From CAYRVX01 sp964642165 (lineage in GTDB: Bacteria; Planctomycetota; Phycisphaerae; SM23-33): 18,280 bases of DNA. The stretch is taken from assembly GCA_964642165.1 (NCBI GenBank), contig CAZXOC010000138.1, forward strand, positions 1 through 18,280, in the 5' to 3' direction. Below, piece by piece: positions 9,004 to 16,509 of this stretch (positions within the stretch are counted from its first letter, which is position 1; each line of letters opens with the position of its first letter). Position numbers and translations under genes: made by a program. The notes below the pieces were generated by a model. The model searched no databases. It was not told the DNA's origin and saw only the letters and a program-made list of their open reading frames with translations.

Positions 9004-9027
9004 CGTGCCGCCGCGCGGCCGGGCACG
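9004..9027 (+). terminator. Strong hairpin immediately after the large PDZ/HEAT gene
   Basis: CGTGCC (9004-9009) pairs with GGCACG (9022-9027), with a further GCCG/CGGC stem inside, beginning at the first base after the TGA (9001-9003). There is no T-run. This is the best stem in the plus-strand run. It could attenuate or protect mRNA between the large gene and the DUF2961 gene, or act as a T-less terminator. Confidence 0.4.
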
Positions 9028-9066
9028 GTGCGCTGTCGATCCGGTGGTTCCTATCGGAGAGAGATC

Positions 9067-10071
9067 ATGGCGAGCATCGAGTGGGTTGACTGGCCCGGCG
9101 TGCGAGCGGCGATCGTGGTGGGCTGCCTTTTCGCCCTCGCCTTCCGGGCGTCGTTCGCGGGCGAGGCGAGGCCGCCCAAGGCCGAACCGCCGCTGGATCA
9201 ACTGAAGACGTTCGGCACGATGGGCAAGGCCGTCTACCCGCTCAAGGGCGGGAAGGAGGCCGAGCTGTTTAGCCACGCCGGCAGGGGCTGCCTGACGCAC
9301 ATGTGGTTCGGCGGCAACTGGAAGGACTACGGCAAGCTGCGGATCCGCGTCTACGTGGACGGGGAGAAGGCCGCCTCGATCGACATGGAGCTGCACCTCG
9401 GCCACGGCATCGGCTTCCAGGACGACGCCGCCCCGTGGGGCACGCGGCGGATCGGCAAGACCGGCTCGCCCAGCGGCGTCTACAACACGTATCGCATTCC
9501 CTTCGGCAAGGGCGTTCGCGTGACCGCGCAGCTCCCGGAGGGAGACACGGGCAACCCGCGGTTCTGGTACATCATCCGCGGCGTCGAGAACCTGCCCGTC
9601 GCGTTCGGCGGCGTGCGTCTCCCGGCCGGGGCCCGGCTGAGGCTCTACAAGCTGGAGGACTACACCGCCAAGACGCTCGAGGAGTTCGACCTCTGCAACA
9701 CGTCGCGTGCCGGCATGCTCTACCAGGTCACCGTCGCCGCCCGGAGCAAGGCCTTCGGGTACCTGGAGAGCTGTGTCCGCGCCTACCTCGACGGCTCGGC
9801 GGAGCCGGTGATGCTGTCGTCCGGCCTGGAGGACTACTTCCTGGGCACGTACTACTTCAACCGCGGGCGGTACTACACCGACGTGGCCGGACTGACGCAC
9901 AAGGACGCCAAGGACCACAGCTTCTCGGCGTACCGGTTCCACGAGGAGGACCCGATCTTCTTCAAGAAGGGCTTGCGGCTGACGTGCCGCTGCGGCGAGA
10001 AGACCGGCCGGGCGACGTGGAAGGCCCCGGCGACGACCTATACGACGTACGTGTGGATCTACGAATGGTAG
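9067..10071 (+). CDS. Secreted DUF2961 protein (GH172-type glycoside hydrolase)
   Basis: The protein has 334 residues. The ATG at 9067 has GGAGAG at 9056-9061, 5 bases upstream, and is followed by a signal-peptide-like hydrophobic stretch (about residues 12-31, ending ASFAGEA). The body matches DUF2961: GRGCLTHMWFGG near the N-terminus, VYVDGEKAASIDMEL, MLSSGLEDYFLGTYYF (Glu255) and YRFHEEDPIFF (Glu293-Glu294). DUF2961 is the domain of glycoside hydrolase family GH172, whose characterised members act on fructofuranose and D-arabinofuranose linkages using two glutamates. The Glu in GLEDYF is a likely catalytic residue; which other Glu serves is not settled by eye. It precedes the sulfatase by 32 bp. 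Substrate here is unknown; a furanosidase role in glycan trimming is inference. Family call is confident. Confidence 0.88.
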   Translation: MASIEWVDWPGVRAAIVVGCLFALAFRASFAGEARPPKAEPPLDQLKTFGTMGKAVYPLKGGKEAELFSHAGRGCLTHMWFGGNWKDYGKLRIRVYVDGEKAASIDMELHLGHGIGFQDDAAPWGTRRIGKTGSPSGVYNTYRIPFGKGVRVTAQLPEGDTGNPRFWYIIRGVENLPVAFGGVRLPAGARLRLYKLEDYTAKTLEEFDLCNTSRAGMLYQVTVAARSKAFGYLESCVRAYLDGSAEPVMLSSGLEDYFLGTYYFNRGRYYTDVAGLTHKDAKDHSFSAYRFHEEDPIFFKKGLRLTCRCGEKTGRATWKAPATTYTTYVWIYEW

Positions 10072-10103
10072 CGTCGCCGACGGCGCAGAGGAGCAAGTGT
10101 CGC

Positions 10104-11549
10104 ATGAGACCGATCCGCAGAAGGCGGTTCCTTCGATCCCTGGGCGTCGGCGCCGCCGGGATGGCCGCGCCGTCCCTGGCATTGGGGCGCAAAGCGGGCC
10201 GTGATGCCAGGCGGCCGAACATCGTCCTCATCCTCGCCGACGACCTCGGCTGGAACAACGTCGGCTACCACGGCGGCGGCGTCCGCACGCCGAGCCTCGA
10301 CCGGCTGGCCCGCGAGGGCGTCCAGCTGGACCGGTTCTACGCCTCGCCGCTGTGCTCGCCGACGCGCGCGGGGCTGATGACCGGGCGCCATCCCCTGCGC
10401 TTCGGCATAGGGTGCACGGTGATCACGCCGTGGCGGAAGCACGGCATCCCGGCGGAGGAGCGGATCATCCCCGAGGTCCTTGCCCGCGCGGGCTACCGGC
10501 GGCGCGGGTGCTTCGGCAAGTGGCACCTGGGTCACAGCCACGTCCGCTACCACCCCCTGCGCCGGGGCTTCACGCACTTCTACGGCTGCTACAACGGGGC
10601 GATCGACTACTTCACCCACGAGCGCGAGGGCGAGCTGGACTGGCATCGCGGGCATCGCCCGGCGCGGGAGGCGGGCTACACCACCCACCTCATCACCAAG
10701 GAAGCCGTCGCCTTTATCCGCGCCTGCCCCGCCGACGAGCCGTTCTTCGCCTACGTGCCCTACAACGCCCCCCATTCGCCCCTCCAGGTGCCGGAGAAGT
10801 ACCTGGCGATGTACCCCAAGCTCGCGGGCAAGCCGCAGGCCTACGCGGCCATGGTGACCGCCATGGACGAGGGCATCGGCCGGATCCTCGCGGCGCTGGA
10901 CGCCAAGGGCGTCGCCGACGACACGTTCGTGCTGTTCTTCAGCGACAACGGCGCCGGGATCGGCGGCGACAACAAGCCCCTGCGAGGCGGCAAGGCGTCC
11001 GTCTACGAGGGCGGCGTGCGCGTCTGCGCCGCCGCACGCTGGCCCCGCGGCGGCATCCGTGGCGGCCGGAAGGTCTCCTGCACCATGGGCGCCATCGACG
11101 TGCTGCCCACGCTGATGCGAATCGCCGGGATCCGGGACCATGGGGGCAAGCCGCTGGACGGCGTGGACGTGCTCGACCAGATGACCGGCAAGGCCGGACG
11201 GACCGACCGGCCGTGGTTCTCCTACGTCGGCTACGGCACGAAGGACCAGCTCGCCGTCATGGAGGGCGAGTGGAAGCTCCTGTACGTCGGCCCGCGCATC
11301 CTGAAGACCGCCGAGCCGCTCCGCGACGGCAAGGTCTCCCTGTTCCGCATCCACGAGGACCCCAACGAGCAGGCCGACCTCGCCGCCAGGCACCCCGAGG
11401 TGGTCCGGCGACTTCTGGCGAAGCTCAAGACGTACCGATCCTGGCACGGCAAGACGTGCCTGCTCGACGAGACGGCAACGCGGAAGGGCTTCCAGGCCCC
11501 GAAGGACTGGATCCTCCCGGGGACGCCGCTCGACGAGTCGGGAGGCTGA
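10104..11549 (+). CDS. Tat-exported Cys-type sulfatase (arylsulfatase/S1-like)
   Basis: This 481-residue sulfatase of the alkaline-phosphatase superfamily should hydrolyse a sulfate ester on a carbohydrate. AGAGGAG at 10087-10093 lies 10 bases before the ATG. The N-terminus RRRRFLRSLGVGAAGMAAPS is a twin-arginine (Tat) signal, consistent with export of a folded metalloenzyme. Metal site: LADDLGW early and FSDNGAG late. The active-site signature is CSPTRAGLMTGR with Cys84, which must be converted to formylglycine by a maturase not seen in this window. FGKWHLGH and NAPHSP supply further conserved Lys/His residues, and the C-terminal EGEWKLLY and DPNEQADLA blocks are typical. Length is normal and no motif is missing. 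The S1 subfamily, and so the sulfated sugar, cannot be assigned by eye. The downstream GH95 start is 3 bp after its stop, so the two are probably translationally coupled. Confidence 0.94.
   Translation: MRPIRRRRFLRSLGVGAAGMAAPSLALGRKAGRDARRPNIVLILADDLGWNNVGYHGGGVRTPSLDRLAREGVQLDRFYASPLCSPTRAGLMTGRHPLRFGIGCTVITPWRKHGIPAEERIIPEVLARAGYRRRGCFGKWHLGHSHVRYHPLRRGFTHFYGCYNGAIDYFTHEREGELDWHRGHRPAREAGYTTHLITKEAVAFIRACPADEPFFAYVPYNAPHSPLQVPEKYLAMYPKLAGKPQAYAAMVTAMDEGIGRILAALDAKGVADDTFVLFFSDNGAGIGGDNKPLRGGKASVYEGGVRVCAAARWPRGGIRGGRKVSCTMGAIDVLPTLMRIAGIRDHGGKPLDGVDVLDQMTGKAGRTDRPWFSYVGYGTKDQLAVMEGEWKLLYVGPRILKTAEPLRDGKVSLFRIHEDPNEQADLAARHPEVVRRLLAKLKTYRSWHGKTCLLDETATRKGFQAPKDWILPGTPLDESGG
11540..11545 (+). 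promoter_or_regulatory. Ribosome binding site of the GH95 gene inside the sulfatase end
   Basis: GGGAGG lies within the last codons of the sulfatase gene, 7 bases before the GTG at 11553. It decides the non-ATG start of the GH95 gene and implies coupling of its translation to that of the sulfatase. Confidence 0.7.
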
Positions 11550-11552
11550 CAC

Positions 11553-13940
11553 GTGATCGCCACGCGCGTCACAAGCACGGCGCCCGCCCTGCGCTGGGAG
11601 GATGCCCTCGTCAGCGGCAACGGGAGCACGGGGATCATGGTCCTCGGCCGCCCGCTGGACGAGCGGATCGTCGTGAACCACGAGAAGCTCTGGGTCCCGC
11701 CGGCCAACGCCCTGCCGCAGCCGCCCCAGCTCGCCGAGGCGTGGCGCGAGGCCCGGCGGATCGCCCGCGAGGGCCGCTACCGCGACGCCGACGAGGCCGT
11801 CGTCGCCCGCGTCCGCGCGTGGTGCGCCGAGCACTTCGACGAGGCGGAGCTGGTGAAGGGCGTGCGCCTGCCGTACGAGCGGGTCCATCCGGGCTTCCAC
11901 CTGCACGTCGACGGCACGGCCGCGGGCGCCGTCGAGCGGTACCGGCGCGTGATGCACCTCGACAGCGGCGAGCTGAGCGTTCGGTGGACGGACACGCGTG
12001 GCGAGTGGCTGCGCCGCGCGTTCGTCTCGCGAACGCACGACGTCATCGTGCTCGAGATCGTCCCGCCGGTCGGGGCGGCGTTCGACGGATCGCTGCGTCT
12101 CGCCGAGGCGCCGGGCAGGCAGGAAGGGGACTTCGCGTCGGTCCGGATCCTGCACGACGCGGAGGAGCTTTCCCTTCACGCCGTCTACGGTCGATCGCTC
12201 GGCCGGCCCGAGCCGGAGGGGTACCACGCGCTCGGGCGGGTGCTGGCGGACGGGGGCAGCGTGTCGGCCGTGGCGAACCAGCGCCTGGACGTCCGCGGCG
12301 CGCGACGCGTGCTGCTGCTCCTGACCGTCGAATACCTCGACCAGGGGCGAGCCGCCGCGCGCGATCGCCTCCGAGCGCGGCTGGGCCGGCTGCCGGACGA
12401 TTACGAGGAACTGCTCGCCCCGCACGCCGCCGAGCACGGCGAGATGTTCCGCCGCGTCACGCTCGACCTGGGCGGCGAGGCGGGCCCGGCGGCCGGCAGC
12501 GAGGCCCTGATCGACCGCGCCCGATCGTGCGGCCCCAGCCCCGAGCTGCTCGAGCTGCTCCACGCCGTGGGGCGCTACGCCCTGATCTGCGGCGCGAGCG
12601 GCGACCTTCCCCCGGCGCTGACCGGCATCTGGGGCGACGAGTGGTCGCCGGCCTGGGACGGGCGCTACACCTTCGACGCCAACCTGAACCTGGCCGTTTC
12701 CGCCGGATCGCAGGGCGACCTGCCGGAGGTGATGGAGACGTTCTTCCGGTTCGTGGAGAGGCACCTGCCGGACTGGCGGCGCAACGCCGAGGCCCTCTAC
12801 GGCTGCCGGGGCGTCGTGGCGGACCTCTGCCAGGGATGGCGTCACGGGGTGGTCCTCATGGCCGCCTACCCGTGGACCGGCGGGGCGGGGTGGCTCGCGA
12901 GCTACTTCTACGACCACTACCTCTACACCCGGGACCGCGAGTTCCTCCGCCGGCGGGTCGTGCCGCTGCTGAAGGAGGTCGCGGCCTTCTACGAGGACTT
13001 CCTCGCCGCGACGTCGGCGCCCGACGGGCCGGTCGTCTTCTACCCCTCGATCTCGCCGGAGAACAGCCCGCGCACGTCGCCCCCCGAGCAGAGCACCAAC
13101 GTCGTGCCCAACGCGACGTGCGAGATCGCGATCTGCCGCGAGGTGCTCACGAGCCTGCTGGCCGCCTGCGAGGAGCTGGCGATCGAGGACGACGGCGTCC
13201 CGCGCTGGCGGCGCCTCCTGGAGCGCCTGCCCGCCTACCGGATCAACGAGGACGGCGCCCTGGCCGAGTGGGCGATGCCCGAACTCGGCGATCACTACAG
13301 CCACCGTCACAGCTCGCATCTCTATCCCGTCTACCCGTCGCTCGAGGTCTCGCCCGAGCGGACGCCCGAGCTGTTCGCCGCCGCGCGGCAGGCCATGGCC
13401 AAGCGGCTGGAGGCCGGGCTGGGGAACAAGTCCGCCCACGGGCTCATGCACGCCGCGCTGTTGGCGGGGCGGCTGCGCAGCGGCGAGCTCGCCTGGCGGA
13501 TGCTGTCGATGTTCGCGCGCGCGAGCTTCCTCAACACGAGCCTGATCACGTGCCACAACCCCGGCCTGCGGATCTACAACCTCGACGCGACGTTCAGTCT
13601 GCCCGCGGTCCTGATGAAGATGCTCCTCCATTCGGAGCCGGGCCGGCTGGTGCTGCTGCCGGCGCTGCCCGCGGACCATCTGCGCCGGGGCTCGCTGCGG
13701 GGTGCCCGGGCGCGCGGCGGGATCGTCGTCGAGGAGCTGCACTGGAACGTGCTGCTTCGCCGGATCGCCCTGCGCGTGCGCAGCGCCGCGGAGCAGACCG
13801 TGGACCTCAGCGCAGGCCTCGCCCTGAGATCCGTGCGGGCCGAGGGCACGCCCAAGGAACAGCCCGAGCCGCTGGGCGACGCCCGCTGGCGCGTCCGGCT
13901 GCCCGCCGGCCGGGCCGTCTCGCTGGAAGGCTCGATCTGA
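11553..13940 (+). CDS. Divergent GH95-family glycosidase (alpha-L-fucosidase/galactosidase type), no signal peptide
   Basis: The protein has 795 residues, normal for GH95, an inverting family acting on alpha-L-fucosides and alpha-L-galactosides. It starts at GTG with GGGAGG 7 bases upstream. The N-terminus has the family entry motif RWEDALVSGNGSTGIMVLG and RIVVNHEKLW. The catalytic toroid shows LTGIWGDEWSPAWDGRYTF, YGCRGVVADL and SPENSP with Glu503 (the likely general acid). It continues with HRHSSHLYPVYP and LDATF with Asp678, which aligns with the base/activating Asp in the usual QIDGNFGG block. The family's usual YTTNIN...MNYWP block reads YTFDANLNLAVSAG, so one of the paired Asn is apparently Asp375, with Asn377 kept, and the NYWP is lost. 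There is no Sec, Tat or lipoprotein signal, so it is probably cytoplasmic and acts on imported fragments. Family confident; specificity uncertain. Confidence 0.87.
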   Translation: MIATRVTSTAPALRWEDALVSGNGSTGIMVLGRPLDERIVVNHEKLWVPPANALPQPPQLAEAWREARRIAREGRYRDADEAVVARVRAWCAEHFDEAELVKGVRLPYERVHPGFHLHVDGTAAGAVERYRRVMHLDSGELSVRWTDTRGEWLRRAFVSRTHDVIVLEIVPPVGAAFDGSLRLAEAPGRQEGDFASVRILHDAEELSLHAVYGRSLGRPEPEGYHALGRVLADGGSVSAVANQRLDVRGARRVLLLLTVEYLDQGRAAARDRLRARLGRLPDDYEELLAPHAAEHGEMFRRVTLDLGGEAGPAAGSEALIDRARSCGPSPELLELLHAVGRYALICGASGDLPPALTGIWGDEWSPAWDGRYTFDANLNLAVSAGSQGDLPEVMETFFRFVERHLPDWRRNAEALYGCRGVVADLCQGWRHGVVLMAAYPWTGGAGWLASYFYDHYLYTRDREFLRRRVVPLLKEVAAFYEDFLAATSAPDGPVVFYPSISPENSPRTSPPEQSTNVVPNATCEIAICREVLTSLLAACEELAIEDDGVPRWRRLLERLPAYRINEDGALAEWAMPELGDHYSHRHSSHLYPVYPSLEVSPERTPELFAAARQAMAKRLEAGLGNKSAHGLMHAALLAGRLRSGELAWRMLSMFARASFLNTSLITCHNPGLRIYNLDATFSLPAVLMKMLLHSEPGRLVLLPALPADHLRRGSLRGARARGGIVVEELHWNVLLRRIALRVRSAAEQTVDLSAGLALRSVRAEGTPKEQPEPLGDARWRVRLPAGRAVSLEGSI

Positions 13941-13945
13941 CGCAC

Positions 13946-13959
13946 CGCGCCGCGGCGCG
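13946..13959. terminator. Palindrome between convergent genes
   Basis: The 22-bp gap between the two convergent stop codons contains CGCGCCGCGGCGCG, a perfect 14-bp palindrome. Its position suits a bidirectional terminator shared by the GH95 and SASA-LamG genes, but it has no T-runs, and such palindromes arise easily in GC-rich DNA. Confidence 0.3.
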
Positions 13960-13962
13960 CGT

Positions 13963-15690
13963 CTACCGCCCCGGCGCGATCGCGGCGCCGTAGCCGTTGT
14001 TGTACAGGGCCTTGACCTCCGGCGCCGTCAGCGGGCGGTCCCAGATCGCCAGCTCGTCGAAGACCTGGAACTGGCCGTCCACGGTGATGTGGCCGCCGAG
14101 CGTCAGCTTGGCCCGCCGGGACGGGACGATGTGCTTCTCGTCGCCGATGCCCTTGAGCGCCCTGCGGATCGACACGTGCTCCTTGGGCAGCAGGGCGCCG
14201 TCGGCGTACAGGTCGAACATCTTGCGGCTGCCGTCGTAGACCAGCGCGACGTGGTGCCACTCGAAGCCGTCGCCGACGACCTGCACGCCCTGGCCGCGCC
14301 CGTGGATGCCGTTGGGCAGGAGGTCGAAGGCGGCCGTCGCATAGGCGCCCCCGCCGTTGTCGTGACAGGCGACACTCCACCCGGACCGGATCGTCCAGAG
14401 GTTGAAGTACCAGTTGTGGCGATTTCGCGCGTACTCCCCGTAGCCCTCGCCCTTGCCGACGTAGGCGTCGCCGTAGCGGTTGGCCCGCAGCCAGTACGCC
14501 ACGCTGAGGTTCTCGATGCGCTTGTCCTCGTTGAGCGGCTCCTTGAATTGGGGGAACTGGATCGACTGCGACCCGGTGAGCTTCACGGCGCGGCCGAGGC
14601 GGCCCTCGGTCCACGTCGGCTCGCCGATCAGGACGCCCTCGATGCCGTGCCCGGAGGCATCCTTCGCCTTCGCGCCGGCGCCCTCGTCGAAGCGCCAGTA
14701 CCCGATCAGGCCCTTGCGGAGGCTCCCCGTGTCCGGCGAGCCGGCCGGGGGGAACTGCCCGAAGAAGCGCTTCCGCGCGGCGACCACGTCCTGCCGTTTC
14801 TGGGGAACGGCCTTGCGGATGAACGGCAGCAGCGCCTTTCCGGCGCGCCGGCCGATCGTGATGTGGCTGGCCGAGTCGTAGTGATAGCCGCTGTTCAGGT
14901 CGCACGTCTTGATCCACGTCGCGTGCGGGTCGCTCTCGGCGACCTTCTTCTGGATCGGGCGGAGCACCGTTCCGCCGCGCCTCGGCAGGCCGTCCCAGCA
15001 CCCGTCGTTGATCTGCACGATCAGCACGGGCAGCTCGGGCACGCCGACTTCCCGCCGCACGTCCCGGATCAGGTCCCGCAGGTTCTCCTCGTAGTACTCC
15101 CAGTAGCCCTTGCCGCCCTCCTCCCGGGCGCAGCAGTCGTTCTCGCCCTGGAACCAGACGAACCCCGCCAGCTCGACGGGGCGCCCCCGGAACGCCGGGA
15201 AGGCCTCGTCGCGATGCGCCAGCATGTTGTGGAAGCGCCGGATCATCCGCGTGTACAGCGGGCCGACCTCGCCCCCCGCTCGCCGGACGGTGCTCGGAGG
15301 ACGCCAGTTCCTGTGCAGCGTCGTGCCGCCCGTGCCCGTCTTGAACAGCACGATCGGGCTGTCCACCGCGTCGCCGAGAACGTGACCCATCGTCAGCTCG
15401 AGCCCGAAGCTCCGCTCGCCGTAGCCGTAGCCGGGGCGCAGCGGGCCCGAGACCTTCCCCGCGTTGACGCACCAGACGTCCTCGCGCGGCTTCATCAGCT
15501 CGGGATGGTTCTCCTCCACGTACGCGTTGGAGCCGGGCCCCACCATGTTCGACTGGCCGGCCATCAGGTAGACCTTCACCGGCTCGGCCGAGCCGCCCGG
15601 GGAGACCGCCCGTGCCGACCCGCCGGCCGCCAGCAACGCCACGCACGCCCACGCCGCCGCCGGCACGAGACTCTTCCTGCCGTGATTCAT
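13963..15690 (-). CDS. Secreted SASA-family esterase with C-terminal LamG (concanavalin-like) domain
   Basis: The protein has 575 residues. The ATG (complement of 15688-15690) is chosen because it opens a Sec signal peptide (about residues 1-28, LLAAGGSARA) and has a GGAAAGGA-type ribosome site about 10 bases upstream; the frame is open further upstream without protein-like sequence. The SASA domain shows MAGQSNMVG with nucleophile Ser47, KTGTGGTTL, FVWFQGEND at 177-185 and YDSASH with probable catalytic Asp272/His276. A LamG/concanavalin-like jelly roll occupies about 327-575 (GLIGYWRFDEGAG, EWHHVALVYDGS, FDELAIWDRPLTAPEVKALY) and probably binds polysaccharide. It would act as an extracytoplasmic carbohydrate deacetylase with a binding module. 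It converges on the glycan operon and is transcribed separately. Deacetylation of the same substrate is inferred from proximity. Confidence 0.92.
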   Translation of the reverse strand: MNHGRKSLVPAAAWACVALLAAGGSARAVSPGGSAEPVKVYLMAGQSNMVGPGSNAYVEENHPELMKPREDVWCVNAGKVSGPLRPGYGYGERSFGLELTMGHVLGDAVDSPIVLFKTGTGGTTLHRNWRPPSTVRRAGGEVGPLYTRMIRRFHNMLAHRDEAFPAFRGRPVELAGFVWFQGENDCCAREEGGKGYWEYYEENLRDLIRDVRREVGVPELPVLIVQINDGCWDGLPRRGGTVLRPIQKKVAESDPHATWIKTCDLNSGYHYDSASHITIGRRAGKALLPFIRKAVPQKRQDVVAARKRFFGQFPPAGSPDTGSLRKGLIGYWRFDEGAGAKAKDASGHGIEGVLIGEPTWTEGRLGRAVKLTGSQSIQFPQFKEPLNEDKRIENLSVAYWLRANRYGDAYVGKGEGYGEYARNRHNWYFNLWTIRSGWSVACHDNGGGAYATAAFDLLPNGIHGRGQGVQVVGDGFEWHHVALVYDGSRKMFDLYADGALLPKEHVSIRRALKGIGDEKHIVPSRRAKLTLGGHITVDGQFQVFDELAIWDRPLTAPEVKALYNNGYGAAIAPGR

Positions 15691-15784
15691 CGAGCACACG
15701 TCCTTTCCTGGCTGCTCCCACGTGGCCGCGGAGGGGCGATGCGGGCCGTGTTCCGCCGCGCCGGCCTCGTGGATATCTCCGGCG

Positions 15785-15814
15785 ATTCTACCGCGTGGCG
15801 GGACGCCTCGACAG
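15785..15814 (-). promoter_or_regulatory. Possible sigma70-type promoter for the SASA-LamG gene
   Basis: Read on the minus strand, CTGTCG (complement of 15809-15814) and TAGAAT (complement of 15785-15790) are 18 bp apart, giving a leader of roughly 90 bases before the start at 15690. The -35 match is poor. It lies in one of the few stretches upstream of this gene that contain A/T clusters. Confidence 0.2.
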
Positions 15815-15932
15815 GCGGAATGCTTGCCAGACACAGCCGCCGGACAAGCGTGTTTGGAGATACAGGACGAAGGCCGTCGTCTCTGCCGCGGACGGCCGCG
15901 GGACAATCTGCATGGGCCATCCGGAGAACGCC

Positions 15933-16085
15933 ATGGGACCGCTGGAACGTCGTCAGGCAGGAACCCACGTGCGGCATCTGGCCGTGGCCGTCGCCGCGCT
16001 GTCGCTGGCCGGCGCCGCCCGGGCGCAGACGGCCGTGCGGGTCGTAGCGGTTCTTCGCCACACAGGCGGGGCTGCCGACGCACCG
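15933..16085 (+). pseudogene. Orphan signal-peptide-like gene start, probably a remnant
   Basis: The ATG at 15933 has GGAG at 15923-15926, 6 bases upstream, and begins a stretch that looks like a real Sec signal: charged residues, then LAVAVAALSLAGAARAQ with an ARA-Q cleavage site at about residue 32. The sequence then becomes Ala/Gly/Arg-rich low-information text with no family resemblance. The frame stays open to 16685 and would run over the start of the next gene. This fits the 5' end of a secreted-protein gene whose body was lost, or chance. The right boundary given here is arbitrary. Confidence 0.3.
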
Positions 16086-16270
16086 CAGGATGCGCTCGCC
16101 GCCGCCGGTGCCCAGGCCGGCCGCAGTGGTGCGCTTGCGGTTGAACGGCTCCATGGCGATGGATTCGGGCCGAATCATGGCCTGGCAACGGCCCGATACC
16201 CCCTCCGCCGAGCAGAACGAATGTTTGCCGATCTCGCGATCGGCGATAGGCTTGCCAAAAAGTCCGACGG

Positions 16271-16286
16271 TCCCGGCGCGCCGGGA
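16271..16286. repeat. Perfect 16-bp palindrome
   Basis: TCCCGGCGCGCCGGGA reads the same on both strands. It sits in the gene-free stretch upstream of the Gfo/Idh/MocA gene and follows a short A-run (CCAAAAAGT). It could be an operator, or a terminator for minus-strand transcription; function is unknown. Confidence 0.35.
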
Positions 16287-16333
16287 TCGGCCGAAGGCCA
16301 TCCGCGAAATCCCAGATCAAAGGCTGCGTGGCT

Positions 16334-16358
16334 GAGTTCAGCGTGCGGAGTTCAGCGT
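16334..16358. repeat. 11-bp direct repeat, 14-bp period
   Basis: GAGTTCAGCGT occurs at 16334-16344 and again at 16348-16358. It lies near the change to more A/T-rich DNA upstream of the Gfo/Idh/MocA gene. It could be a regulator site, a dispersed repeat or replication slippage. Confidence 0.5.
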
Positions 16359-16496
16359 TTGCCCGAGGCAAGACCGTGTGTTAGGCTAAGTCTAATTGGC
16401 CCAGGGACGGTATCCGAGCATAAGCGAACCCGAGAAACGGGCCAAATGGATGTTCCAGGGCTCTACAGAAAAGGTCGAATAGTTGACGTTAGCAGC

Positions 16497-16502
16497 AAGG
16501 AG
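16497..16502 (+). promoter_or_regulatory. Ribosome binding site fixing the GTG start of the Gfo/Idh/MocA gene
   Basis: AAGGAG lies 7 bases before the GTG at 16510. The alternative in-frame TTG at 16483 lies upstream of this site and has no comparable match, so the GTG is preferred. Confidence 0.65.
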
Positions 16503-16509
16503 CAAGACC

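Larger units (their letters stand above)
15691..16509. other. Intergenic stretch of about 820 bp without a convincing intact gene
   Basis: The stretch lies between the divergently oriented SASA-LamG and Gfo/Idh/MocA genes and must hold both promoters. Several open frames cross it on both strands, but none shows recognisable protein family sequence. It includes a signal-peptide-like start (15933), an 8-bp palindrome CCACGTGG (15718-15725), a 16-bp palindrome (16271-16286), an 11-bp direct repeat (16334-16358) and a small TTGCC/GGCAA hairpin (16359-16371). From about 16380 the DNA becomes visibly richer in A and T. It may hold decayed gene remnants. Confidence 0.6.

Noticed and set aside
2613..9089. 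A 2158-codon plus-strand open frame overlapping the pseudo-esterase and the PDZ/toroid gene
   Set aside because: Its translation is Arg/Gly/Pro/Ala-rich with no family motifs, while the overlapped frames carry signal peptides and recognisable domains. It is open only because stop codons are rare in GC-rich DNA.
5935..10182. A 1415-codon minus-strand open frame antisense to three genes
   Set aside because: It is the antisense shadow of GC3-biased genes: low-complexity Arg/Pro/Ala/Val composition, no motif and no good ribosome site. The same applies to the long antisense frame 10059-13742.
15691..16371. N-terminal extension of the SASA-LamG gene beyond 15690 on the minus strand
   Set aside because: The extra 227 codons lack any domain and would put the signal peptide in the middle of the protein.
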